From Candidatus Doudnabacteria bacterium (GTDB lineage: Bacteria > Patescibacteriota > Doudnabacteria > UBA920 > O2-02-FULL-48-8): a DNA stretch of 7,019 nt. The first letter of the stretch is position 1. Each line of letters opens with the position of its first letter. Where the stretch lies: NCBI GenBank assembly GCA_016207695.1, contig JACQPC010000076.1:1-7019 (forward strand), given 5' to 3'. The notes beneath the pieces are model-generated. The model was given only the letters and a program-made list of their open reading frames with translations, had not been told where the DNA came from and did no database searches. Positions 1-6,052 of this stretch are shown in pieces. The position numbers and the translations under genes are program-made.

Positions 1-898
1 GCTGACTGGTTCGCAAGTATTCGTCCAAAACCAGTTTACCTCGTTCATCCAGCTTAACTCCGGCTGCTGCCAAATTTAACTTTGAAAGATCAGGCCTTCT
101 GCCGGGAGCAACCAAAATTTCATCAACCACGAGCTCCTGGTTTCCGTCTTTGGTTTTTAGAGTTAACTTTTTACCATCTGATACCTTTTCTGCTTTGACG
201 ACATCGGTGTTAGTGAAAATCTTAACCCCTTGCGAAATAAAGGACTCCGTAATCACCTTGGAAGTTTCTTCATCTTCCCGATCCAAAATCCGCTCTCCTC
301 TTTGAACCAGATAAACTTGCGTATGCAGGCGAGTAAATAGTTGGGTATATTCGCTCCCAACAGCGCCGCCGCCAATGATGGCAATTCGTTTAGGCTGGGC
401 TTTGAGCATGCTCGCCGCAATGCTGTCAATAAAGCCAGTTTCAGCAAGCCCTTCAATCGGGGGAATAAATGGATCAGAACCGGTGGCAATCACGAACTGC
501 TTGGCAGAATGTTTCTCGCCCGAAACCTCAATCGTGTGTTCGTCAACAAATTTGGCTTCACCGAAAAGATAAGCAACATCATTGCGCTTTAAAGCATTCT
601 CCAGCCTAGGTGAACCAGTCAACATTTGAATAATTGGATCTTTGGCAGAAACTATTTCCGGCAAAGTGGCAGAAGCACCCTTAACATGCACGCCAAATTT
701 ATCGGCGTTCTCGGCTAAATTTAAAACCTCGGCAGACCGCAGCATGGCTTTGGACGGCAGGCAAGCGTAATTAGGACACTCCCCTCCGAGCTTATGCTTT
801 TCTGCCAAAGCTACACTCAAATTTGCTGCTCTTGCTTTGAATGCCGCTACAAATCCAGCACTACCCCCTCCGATCACAATTAGATCAAATGATTTCAT
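1..898 (-). CDS. FAD/NAD(P)-dependent disulfide reductase, Lpd/MerA/glutathione reductase family (C-terminus cut off by the window)
   Basis: The first 299 residues of a two-dinucleotide-fold flavoenzyme of the kind that reduces lipoamide, glutathione or Hg(II). An FAD-binding GGGSAGFVAA lies at residues 10-19. The redox-active disulfide motif GGECPNYACLPSK spans residues 38-50, with Cys41 and Cys46 spaced C-x4-C as in the family. ATGS follows near residue 140, the NAD(P)-binding GGGAVGSE is at 176-183, and APGRRPD lies near 265. The family is usually 450-480 residues, so the dimerisation domain, and any C-terminal Cys pair that would mark a mercuric reductase, lie outside the window. The motif has Glu-Cys-Pro and Ala-Cys where Lpd and MerA usually have Thr-Cys-x and Gly-Cys, so I do not assign a substrate. 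No Shine-Dalgarno precedes the ATG at 898-896. The gene follows the small Cys/His protein by 56 bases and is probably in the same ArsR-controlled unit. Confidence 0.93.
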   Translation of the reverse strand, partial: MKSFDLIVIGGGSAGFVAAFKARAANLSVALAEKHKLGGECPNYACLPSKAMLRSAEVLNLAENADKFGVHVKGASATLPEIVSAKDPIIQMLTGSPRLENALKRNDVAYLFGEAKFVDEHTIEVSGEKHSAKQFVIATGSDPFIPPIEGLAETGFIDSIAASMLKAQPKRIAIIGGGAVGSEYTQLFTRLHTQVYLVQRGERILDREDEETSKVITESFISQGVKIFTNTDVVKAEKVSDGKKLTLKTKDGNQELVVDEILVAPGRRPDLSKLNLAAAGVKLDERGKLVLDEYLRTSQ

Positions 899-954
899 AT
901 TATTAGTACACCGCGAAGCCAGCGAAATAATCACTGACTCCACGCTAAACTAAA

Positions 955-1086
955 TTAGTGGCTGTGGCCCTCGTGATTCATTTTGTCAACCGCCTCTTTA
1001 TGGGCGGCATCACCTTTTTCCGCCTCCTCCATAGTATGGGCTTGCACATCTTCTGCTTCCATATTGCAAACTGGGCAATGTGCCAT
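955..1086 (-). CDS. Small Cys/His-rich putative metal-binding protein (43 aa)
   Basis: A 43-residue protein, too short for many gene callers. It starts with MAHCPVCNME: Cys4 and Cys7 form a C-x2-C pair preceded by His3. It ends in MNHEGHSH, and further His residues sit at 17 and 29. The middle is acidic and probably helical. The CPVCNM stretch recalls YHS-type or heavy-metal-binding knuckles (DPVCGM), but the protein is too short for a full YHS domain and I assign no family. A strong Shine-Dalgarno, GGGGGTGA, overlaps the stop codon of the upstream arsR gene, with only 5 bases between that stop and this ATG. The two genes are therefore almost certainly co-transcribed and perhaps translationally coupled. 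A role as metal chaperone or buffer for the neighbouring reductase is inference from composition and position. That it is a real gene rests on the ribosome binding site and the non-random composition. Confidence 0.8.
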   Translation of the reverse strand: MAHCPVCNMEAEDVQAHTMEEAEKGDAAHKEAVDKMNHEGHSH

Positions 1087-1090
1087 AAAT

Positions 1091-1099
1091 CTCACCCCC
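1091..1099 (-). promoter_or_regulatory. Strong Shine-Dalgarno of the 43-aa protein
   Basis: The minus strand reads GGGGGTGAG, close to the ideal GGAGGTGA, with the G-run about 8 bases before the ATG at 1086-1084. It contains the TGA stop of the upstream arsR gene. It is the best ribosome binding site in the window and is the main support for the small gene. Confidence 0.8.
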
Positions 1100-1403
1100 T
1101 TTCCAAACTCTGCTTAATAACCTTGGAAAACTTACTGCCAGTCATCCGGTAAAACTTCGATCGAAACTCCCGGCGGGACTGAACTAACCCTATGCTCTTT
1201 AACTTTTTTAGCGCGTGCGAGACAGCTGAAACCGACATGCCGCAGGCCTTGGCAATTTCCGAAACCGTCAGTTCCGGATGGCGGCAAAGCAGGAAGCAAA
1301 TTTTCATTCGATTAGCATCTCCCGCCACCCCAAATTCTTTCGCGCACTTAGCAATCAACTGCTTATCGGACAGTTCTTTTTTAAGTCTTGTTATGTTGGT
1401 CAT
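1092..1403 (-). CDS. ArsR/SmtB-family winged-helix repressor (ArsR-1)
   Basis: A 103-residue metal- or redox-responsive repressor of the ArsR/SmtB type. The core runs GDANRMKICFLLCRHPELTV, then the recognition helix region near residues 48-75 (SEIAKACGMSVSAVSHALKKL), then a short wing (residues 77-88). The classical alpha3N metal motif ELCVCD is replaced by ELTVSE, so it lacks that As/Cd/Pb site. Cysteines occur instead at 20, 36, 40 and 54. Cys36 and Cys40 are one helical turn apart, so a different thiol-based sensing site is possible. The ATG at 1403-1401 has no Shine-Dalgarno and lies inside a palindrome. With the promoter just upstream, the transcript leader would be only about 10 bases. 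The gene heads a unit with the 43-aa protein and the flavin disulfide reductase. Family assignment is secure; the inducer is unknown. Confidence 0.93.
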   Translation of the reverse strand: MTNITRLKKELSDKQLIAKCAKEFGVAGDANRMKICFLLCRHPELTVSEIAKACGMSVSAVSHALKKLKSIGLVQSRREFRSKFYRMTGSKFSKVIKQSLERG

Positions 1404-1422
1404 TTGAATAGATATTCAAATG
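1401..1422. promoter_or_regulatory. Operator palindrome overlapping the ArsR-1 start codon
   Basis: A perfect inverted repeat: CATTTGAATA, a 2-base spacer GA, then TATTCAAATG. It covers the ArsR-1 start codon, the predicted transcription start and the last bases of the -10 box. This is a typical autoregulatory position for an ArsR-type repressor, and the half-sites match those of the other ArsR operator in this window. Binding by ArsR-1 is inferred. Confidence 0.75.
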
Positions 1423-1448
1423 ATATCAAATCCTATTTGAACTGTCAA
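1412..1448 (-). promoter_or_regulatory. Sigma70-type promoter of ArsR-1, small protein and reductase
   Basis: On the minus strand a perfect -35 TTGACA (1448-1443) is followed after exactly 17 bases by TATCAT (1425-1420), which matches 5 of 6 bases of the -10 consensus. Transcription would begin near 1413-1412, about 10 bases before the ATG, giving an almost leaderless message. Operator half-sites lie over the spacer, the -10 box and the start point. Confidence 0.7.
1426..1440. promoter_or_regulatory. Second operator-like inverted repeat in the ArsR-1 promoter spacer
   Basis: TCAAAT and ATTTGA flank a 3-base centre (CCT), placing an inverted repeat between the -35 and -10 boxes. It has the same inward-facing half-site arrangement as the 6053-6082 operator and as the CadC-type TCAAATA/TATTTGA operator known from staphylococci. 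It could be a second repressor site; this is inferred. Confidence 0.5.
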
Positions 1449-1496
1449 CTGTTCATTCTTTCTTCATCATCAAATGGTTGTCCATCGGTTTATTAG

Positions 1497-3125
1497 TTAT
1501 TGATTTAGTTTTGCCACTAATCCTTCGTACGGATTAAGCTTTAATTGCGTCGTTTGAATCTTTTCGCCGCCGCGTTTGCCTCGGCGCGTATTGCAAAAAA
1601 GTGTTCCGTTTACAGACACGCTGGTTGTTTGTTCAGAATTAGAAAAGTTTATGCCAACAATCAGCTTTTCTGCTGGGCATTCCCGCATAAACATAAAAAC
1701 ATTTTCATTGCCGCTCTCCAGTGGTTTGTAAAATCCGGTTAAAAGCGCCGGAGAGTTCGTGCGATAATGGATCAACTCTTTATAAAATGACAACATTGAA
1801 TTCGGATCGCGGGATTCCTGCTCAACATTCTTTTTTTTGTAGTCGGAAGCCACCGGCAGCCATGGTACGACACTTGTAAATCCGGCATTAGGGCTTGCAT
1901 CCCAGTGCATTGGCGTTCGTTCGGGATCGCGACCGACGCCGAAACCGGGCACGTTATTTCCCCACGGGTCTGTTATGCTATCCGCGGGTATTGAAACATC
2001 TTCCATTCCTAGTTCATCGCCATAGTACACAAACGGCATGCCACGAAGCGTAAATTGAAGCATTGCCGCGAGCCGGGCGCGATTTTGGCCAAGGCGGGTT
2101 GCCAATCGAGAGCGGTCATGATTGCCGAGCGTGTAATTCGGCCAGTCATTTTCGCCAAGCTTTGTTTCGTATTCATCAATAAATTTTTTAAACGCCGCGG
2201 CATTCCACGGCAAACTAATCAAGTTGAAATTAAATGGCGCATGTAAGCTGTTGCCGCAGGCCTTATAAAGCTCCATCATTTGAGGAAGTCCCAAATAGGC
2301 TTCGCTCACCATAAAGGTGTCCGCGTTATGCTCGCCAAGAATGTTGCATAAGGTGTTGGCAATTCCTATGAGCTCCGGACGTCCCTGGCTATACAAATGA
2401 AGAAGAGCATTATAGGGCTCATCCCTTGATGAGTCGTAGTTTGGATTTGGCGGGTCATCTCTAAATTGATCGTCCTTAATCAAATGATACACCGCATCCG
2501 TGCGAAAGCCGTCCACGCCCTTTTTAAGCCAAAATTCTAAAACATCCGCCATTTCATCGCGAACCTCTTTGTTGCGCCAGTTTAAGTCCGGCTGATCGGA
2601 AAGGAAACTATGCATGTAATATTGTCCTGTTACTTTATCGAGCGTCCACGCCGATCCGCCAAAAACCGAAAGCCAGTTGTTTGGGGCAGAACCACCTGGC
2701 TTCGGATCTTTCCAAATATACCAATCTCTTTTAGGGTTGGTATTTGATTTTCTTGATTCCTGAAACCATGGATGTTCCGAAGAGGTGTGATTGGGAACAA
2801 AATCCATGATTATTTTGATATCGCGCTTGTGCGCCTCCGTTACTAGCTGGTCAAAAGTATCCATGTTTCCAAAAATAAGATCTATCTCGCGATAATCCGC
2901 GATATCATAACCAAAGTCCTTCATTGGCGATTTGTAAATTGGATTAAGCCAAATAGCGGTGACGCCCAAAGATGCATCCGTCCCGTCATTCAAGTAATCC
3001 AGTTTGTCTATGATGCCCTTTAGGTCGCCAATACCGTCGCCTTCGGTATCTTTAAAACTCCGCGGATAGATTTGATAAACCACGGCTTTGCGAGACCAGT
3101 GTGTATGTTTATTTGATTCTTTCAT
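1497..3125 (-). CDS. GH13 alpha-glucosidase / oligo-1,6-glucosidase-like enzyme
   Basis: A cytoplasmic alpha-amylase-superfamily glucosidase acting on short alpha-glucans. Counting from the ATG at 3125 (542 residues): RKAVVYQIYPRSF opens the barrel and a Ca-loop-like DTEGDGIGD lies at 26-34. Region I is DFVPNHTS (108-115) and region V is QPDLN (178-182), which is typical of oligo-1,6-glucosidase relatives. Region II is GFRTDA with nucleophile Asp210, region III is VSEAY with acid/base Glu275, and region IV is LGNHD with Asp337. The RTPMHWD signature is present near 403-409. All three catalytic acids are intact. Ala after the nucleophile suggests alpha-1,4 rather than alpha-1,6 preference; that is an inference from known family members. 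An in-frame ATG at 3179 would add 18 residues (560 total) and overlap the upstream gene by 22 bases. I prefer 3125 because the family homology begins just after it, but no start has a Shine-Dalgarno. No signal peptide is present. Confidence 0.93.
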   Translation of the reverse strand: MKESNKHTHWSRKAVVYQIYPRSFKDTEGDGIGDLKGIIDKLDYLNDGTDASLGVTAIWLNPIYKSPMKDFGYDIADYREIDLIFGNMDTFDQLVTEAHKRDIKIIMDFVPNHTSSEHPWFQESRKSNTNPKRDWYIWKDPKPGGSAPNNWLSVFGGSAWTLDKVTGQYYMHSFLSDQPDLNWRNKEVRDEMADVLEFWLKKGVDGFRTDAVYHLIKDDQFRDDPPNPNYDSSRDEPYNALLHLYSQGRPELIGIANTLCNILGEHNADTFMVSEAYLGLPQMMELYKACGNSLHAPFNFNLISLPWNAAAFKKFIDEYETKLGENDWPNYTLGNHDRSRLATRLGQNRARLAAMLQFTLRGMPFVYYGDELGMEDVSIPADSITDPWGNNVPGFGVGRDPERTPMHWDASPNAGFTSVVPWLPVASDYKKKNVEQESRDPNSMLSFYKELIHYRTNSPALLTGFYKPLESGNENVFMFMRECPAEKLIVGINFSNSEQTTSVSVNGTLFCNTRRGKRGGEKIQTTQLKLNPYEGLVAKLNQ

Positions 3126-3157
3126 AAGATGCATTCTAAGCCAGGTAACTCTCGGCT

Positions 3158-3430
3158 CTATTTGAGAAACGCATTGCATTTATAGCACCAAAGAAAATTA
3201 TATGGAGAGTTGTGCGGCCGAATGAAGGGATGGCCGGTTATTTGAAAGTGCTCAATATTGTGGGCCTTGTCTGATTCGCAGCAATGAACTGCGCCACAAG
3301 TTAAACAAATCCTCAAATCATGCGTAACGCCGCAGACTTCACAAGCTTTTTTATCGCTTACAATATCTTCCTTCAGCTCCGGCAAGTGCGGACAATCTTG
3401 CTTTTTAATATATTTCCAAGGCTCACTCAT
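3158..3430 (-). CDS. Standalone UBP-type zinc finger protein
   Basis: A 90-residue protein that is almost entirely one UBP-type zinc finger (ZnF-UBP). Likely ligands are Cys13 and His15 (CPH), Cys30/Cys33 (CEVC), Cys42/Cys45 (CLTC), Cys50 or Cys51, His57, His61, His67, and Cys82/Cys85 (CYKC). This is the CxH, CxxC, CxxC, C, H, H, H, CxxC order of the multi-zinc form. In eukaryotes this fold binds the Gly-Gly tail of free ubiquitin. Bacterial single-domain versions exist but I know of no established function. Trp81 and Tyr83 of the WCYKC stretch are kept. The Arg-Tyr pair after the second-cluster Cys in HDAC6-type pockets appears as Glu-Ser here, so ubiquitin-like tail binding is doubtful. The start overlaps the ccdA stop as ATGA, so it is coupled to the redox operon. 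A role in metal sensing, buffering or protein tagging is open. Confidence 0.88.
   Translation of the reverse strand: MSEPWKYIKKQDCPHLPELKEDIVSDKKACEVCGVTHDLRICLTCGAVHCCESDKAHNIEHFQITGHPFIRPHNSPYNFLWCYKCNAFLK
3197..3226 (-). promoter_or_regulatory. Possible internal promoter for the GH13 gene
   Basis: Inside the 3' end of the zinc finger gene the minus strand has a perfect TATAAT (3202-3197), preceded after 18 bases by TTCATT, which matches TTGACA at only 3 of 6 positions. Transcription would start near 3190, upstream of both candidate GH13 start codons. The TATAAT encodes Tyr-Asn of the zinc finger protein, so it may be chance. Confidence 0.3.
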
Positions 3431-4200
3431 AAGTATTTTTCTATAAAATTATTAAACGGTTCAAAGCGGGTGAAATAACCTCGCAGCTCATTAAACACTG
3501 GAATGAATTGGTCAGAAACCAACAGTGCTCCTAAAGCAATTAGGAAAATGCCGCCTAAAGCATTGATGATGCGCAAATTTTTTGTTAAATTGCCAAATCC
3601 GGTATAAGCTCGCCCAATCAAAAGCGCGGTCAAAAGGAAAGGAATGGCCAACCCTGCCGAAAATACTACTAGTAGGAAAGTCCCCTGAACAATTGTTTGA
3701 TTGGCTGCAGCCAGCACTAAAATTGAACCAAGCAAAGGACCGACACAAGGCGACCAGCCGAGGGCGAATAGAGCACCAATGCCAAACGAATTAGTCTTTG
3801 AGGATTGTTGAAGTAGTTTGGGAATTTTGCTTTTCAGATTAAATTCCCGCTCAAAAATCGGGATTCTTAAAACTCCCAAAAGCACTAGCCCAAACAAAAT
3901 CACCAAAATCCCCCCGATCCGGGAAAGCCAGATTCTTAAAATTACAATTTTACCTAAGAAAGAAAAAGCCACCCCAAACAGGATAAAAATCAAGGAGAAG
4001 CCGAGGATATAAAATAAGGCATTACTAAGAACTCTTTTACGCAGCTCCGCGGCAATATTGGTTTGGGTTAGCTGTCCTGGACTAACTCCAGAAATAATCC
4101 CAAGAAAAGCTGGAACCAGAGGAAGAGTACATGGAGCAAAAAAAGTAAACAGCCCGGCTATAAAAGACGCACCAATTAATGGTAAGCCGAATTCAATCAT
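3427..4200 (-). CDS. ccdA: CcdA/DsbD-type transmembrane electron carrier
   Basis: A 257-residue polytopic membrane protein that takes electrons from cytoplasmic thioredoxin and passes them to extracytoplasmic thiol proteins. About six hydrophobic segments are visible. The two hallmark motifs are FFAPCTLPLVPAFLG, with Cys24 in the first helix, and LGWSPCVGPLLGSIL, with Cys152 in the fourth. These are the redox pair of the CcdA family (PCxxPxxP and GWxPCxGP). Length fits standalone CcdA rather than full DsbD. Both ends are coupled: its ATG overlaps the tlpA-like stop and its TGA overlaps the zinc finger start, each as ATGA. The partner is most likely the TlpA-like protein directly upstream. No cytochrome c maturation genes are visible here, so a role in general disulfide reduction, perhaps of the DUF3179 and DUF3105 proteins, is a better guess than haem attachment. 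Confidence 0.92.
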   Translation of the reverse strand: MIEFGLPLIGASFIAGLFTFFAPCTLPLVPAFLGIISGVSPGQLTQTNIAAELRKRVLSNALFYILGFSLIFILFGVAFSFLGKIVILRIWLSRIGGILVILFGLVLLGVLRIPIFEREFNLKSKIPKLLQQSSKTNSFGIGALFALGWSPCVGPLLGSILVLAAANQTIVQGTFLLVVFSAGLAIPFLLTALLIGRAYTGFGNLTKNLRIINALGGIFLIALGALLVSDQFIPVFNELRGYFTRFEPFNNFIEKYL

Positions 4201-4709
4201 TGTAATAGGGCCTTAATTTTATTGCGCAGTTCATTTTCTGAAAGCGGCCCTTGTTTGACATCGCGAATAATTCCGTCCTTATCGACAAAAATACTAACCG
4301 GCATAGCAAAATATCCAAACTGCCGATAAACTGAATCGTCTTCGTCAAGCACCAAAATTATTTTTCCGGTCACACCAACTTGATCCGAATATTGCTTGGC
4401 CCTGTCTAATCTTTCCGCGCGGTTGATCGCCAAGGTCGCGTACTGATCGCCAAATTCTTGTTGGATCTTGGCCATGAGCGGCATTTCTTCCAGACAAAAC
4501 GGGCACCAGGAAGCCCAAAAATTAATGAACACCGGCCTGCCGGCAAAATCAGAAAGCTTGACTTGCTTGCCATCATAATCAACCACCACAAACTCTGCGG
4601 CTTTATTACCTGATACAGAAGCTGGCTGCTCCTGTTTATGCGGTCTTGCTACAAGAGCCACTACTCCTCCTAAAATAATAATCCCAATAATGATTGCTAA
4701 TTTATTCAT
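4197..4709 (-). CDS. Membrane-anchored TlpA/ResA-like thiol-disulfide oxidoreductase
   Basis: A 170-residue protein with one N-terminal membrane segment (about residues 4-20) followed by Arg-Pro-His-Lys and a thioredoxin-fold domain outside the membrane. The active site is FWASWCPFC with Cys69 and Cys72. LSDFAGRPVFINF precedes it, as in TlpA/ResA/alkyl hydroperoxide reductase-type proteins. The cis-proline loop reads AMPVS (Pro137), where many relatives have a Thr next to the Pro. The C-terminal KDGIIRDVKQGPLS matches the usual strand and turn of the family. A GGAG sits about 7 bases before the ATG, and the start also overlaps the DUF3179 stop as ATGA, so the gene has both coupling and its own ribosome site. 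It is the natural acceptor of electrons from the CcdA encoded next. The substrate is not visible; the Cys pair of the DUF3179 protein is one candidate. Confidence 0.92.
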   Translation of the reverse strand: MNKLAIIIGIIILGGVVALVARPHKQEQPASVSGNKAAEFVVVDYDGKQVKLSDFAGRPVFINFWASWCPFCLEEMPLMAKIQQEFGDQYATLAINRAERLDRAKQYSDQVGVTGKIILVLDEDDSVYRQFGYFAMPVSIFVDKDGIIRDVKQGPLSENELRNKIKALLQ

Positions 4710-5719
4710 TTAAACAACTCCGTGTCCGGATGCGCGGCAACCCAGGAAAACCAAAACGCGCCAAAGGGATTAATTCTTATTAGTTCATTATTTCGTTTCT
4801 CAAATAATCTCACCACATCCAACTGCCGATCATATTCGGCCACAATTGTCTTGCCCGCAAAACTGTCCTCTAACCTGCCAATTTTCTTAATCGCTTCGGT
4901 ATGGTAAGCCTTGGCCTTGCCGTCTACAACTATTCCTAAGACGAAATCTTTTTCCGAAAGCCTGTTGTCTTTATTTCCAACCGGGAAGAAAACTCCCGGA
5001 GTGGTGTAGTAATCTCCATAAGGATCGCTGCCATAAAATCGCGCAGCGCCAGTATCGCGGGACAAAACTTGCCCGTCTGGATTCTGCTGCTTCCAGTTGC
5101 CGAATTTCAAAAGGTCAGATGGCAAAACAGTTAACTTGGTTCCGGTCATTTCTCCAACCACGGCTTCGCCTAAAACTTGCGCCCACAGCGAATCGGTCTT
5201 GCGGTCATACATTAAAAGGTTGGAGTTCCAAAGCTTGCCCGAAGTCCCAAACTCCACCCGCTCGCCAGAAACCACAGGGTCAAACACAATCGCGGTTAAA
5301 CATAATGGGCAATAAGTCACCAATATGCGCTGCCCATTGATCGTGTCATTGACGATTTCATGCCAGACTAAAATCTGAAAAGGATAAAAGCGCTTGACTC
5401 CGCCAATGTCAATCGCGACTCCCGGTTCTTCGTCTGACAAAGACTCATTGGCTGTCTTTATACCAATAAACTTCGGATTATCAATCGGGGGAATCCCGTC
5501 TTTGGGAGGACCACCGGAAACTATCCCGTCCAAAGGAATACTGTGCTTCTCGCCTCCCGTAATTTGAATTTCTTTTTCTCTGGAATCAGTCATAATAGTT
5601 TCGGTAGCCGTCGGTCCTTTGGGTAACTTAAACTGATTACCAAAGAACCTCTGCCACAAGAACAAACTTCCAACTCCTAGCACGATCGCAATGATTAAGA
5701 GATATTGTTTATTGAACAT
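4706..5719 (-). CDS. DUF3179 family protein, membrane-anchored
   Basis: A 337-residue protein with an N-terminal membrane segment (about residues 6-22) and a large extracytoplasmic domain. It is recognisable as DUF3179 from DGIPPIDNPKF (74-84), RFYPFQILVWHEIVND (110-125), TYCPLC (135-140, Cys137 and Cys140), FGTSGKLWNSNLLMYDR (157-173), LWAQ (178-181) and a terminal FWFSWVAAHPDTELF (322-336). The family has no firmly established function that I know of. The invariant-looking CPLC pair next to a WHE motif suggests a redox or metal site. It opens the four-gene ATGA-linked block, starting 27 bases after the arsR stop. Only a weak, distant AGGA precedes the ATG, so its expression may depend on reading on from arsR. 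The following thiol-disulfide genes make it plausible that the CPLC pair is kept reduced by them; this is inference. Confidence 0.9.
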   Translation of the reverse strand: MFNKQYLLIIAIVLGVGSLFLWQRFFGNQFKLPKGPTATETIMTDSREKEIQITGGEKHSIPLDGIVSGGPPKDGIPPIDNPKFIGIKTANESLSDEEPGVAIDIGGVKRFYPFQILVWHEIVNDTINGQRILVTYCPLCLTAIVFDPVVSGERVEFGTSGKLWNSNLLMYDRKTDSLWAQVLGEAVVGEMTGTKLTVLPSDLLKFGNWKQQNPDGQVLSRDTGAARFYGSDPYGDYYTTPGVFFPVGNKDNRLSEKDFVLGIVVDGKAKAYHTEAIKKIGRLEDSFAGKTIVAEYDRQLDVVRLFEKRNNELIRINPFGAFWFSWVAAHPDTELFK

Positions 5720-5746
5720 AACTATTTAAGCAATTCCTGCAACCCG

Positions 5747-6043
5747 TTACTCACATATAAGTTTTTTTAACTTGTTCATTAATTCGCCTTTAACCGGCTT
5801 ATAGCAAATTTTATTGCCCATGCGCACAGCTTCCAATAATTCATTATCCCGCATCATTTGCAAATGATGGGAAATGGAAGCTATCGACATCTGAAGACTT
5901 GCGGCTATGTCAGAAACACAGGTCTCACCTCGTTCAAAAAGAATACAAAAGATCCTAATTCTAGTAGGATTGCCTGCTAACTCCAGCAATCGGGCTCTTC
6001 GAACCAAATCTTTAGTTAATTCAATTTCGCTGACTTTATTCAT
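5747..6043 (-). CDS. ArsR/SmtB-family winged-helix repressor (ArsR-2)
   Basis: A 98-residue repressor of the ArsR/SmtB type. ARLLELAGNPTRIRIFCILF forms the first helices. CVSDIAASLQMSIASISHHL (42-61) is the alpha3 and recognition-helix region, and MRDNELLEAVRMGNKICY is the wing. In place of ELCVCD it has ETCVSD, keeping Cys42 but losing the second Cys. Other cysteines are 33, 80 and 97. No alpha5 Asp-x-His metal motif is visible, so the sensor site is non-classical. The gene lies 10 bases downstream of a perfect 28-base-arm palindrome and heads the DUF3179-TlpA-CcdA-zinc finger unit, the usual arrangement of an autoregulated repressor. Its ATG has no Shine-Dalgarno. It is only distantly similar to ArsR-1 (different Cys positions) although their operators share half-sites. 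Confidence 0.94.
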   Translation of the reverse strand: MNKVSEIELTKDLVRRARLLELAGNPTRIRIFCILFERGETCVSDIAASLQMSIASISHHLQMMRDNELLEAVRMGNKICYKPVKGELMNKLKKLICE

Positions 6044-6052
6044 AATGATATT

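Noticed and set aside
341..592. Plus-strand open frames opposite the reductase and opposite the redox operon
   Set aside because: They lie antisense to genes with strong family motifs and show no motif, ribosome site or promoter of their own; they are shadows of the minus-strand genes.
624..632. ATTTGAATA operator half-site inside the reductase gene
   Set aside because: A single half-site with no inverted partner in coding sequence; expected by chance in AT-rich DNA. A similar AATTTGAAT in the DUF3179 gene is dismissed for the same reason.
1..898. Naming the flavin disulfide reductase merA or lpd
   Set aside because: The diagnostic C-terminal region is outside the window and the active-site motif is atypical, so no gene symbol is given.
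940..961. Inverted repeat CCAC-CTAA / TTAG-TGG between the small protein and the reductase
   Set aside because: It has a bulged base and no T-run on the transcribed side, and part of it is the coding end of the 43-aa gene. It does not support a terminator or a riboswitch.
4197..5719. Cytochrome c maturation locus, suggested by CcdA plus a TlpA/ResA-like protein
   Set aside because: No CcsA/CcsB, CcmF or cytochrome c (CxxCH) gene is visible. The neighbours are DUF3179 and a zinc finger, so a general thiol relay fits better.
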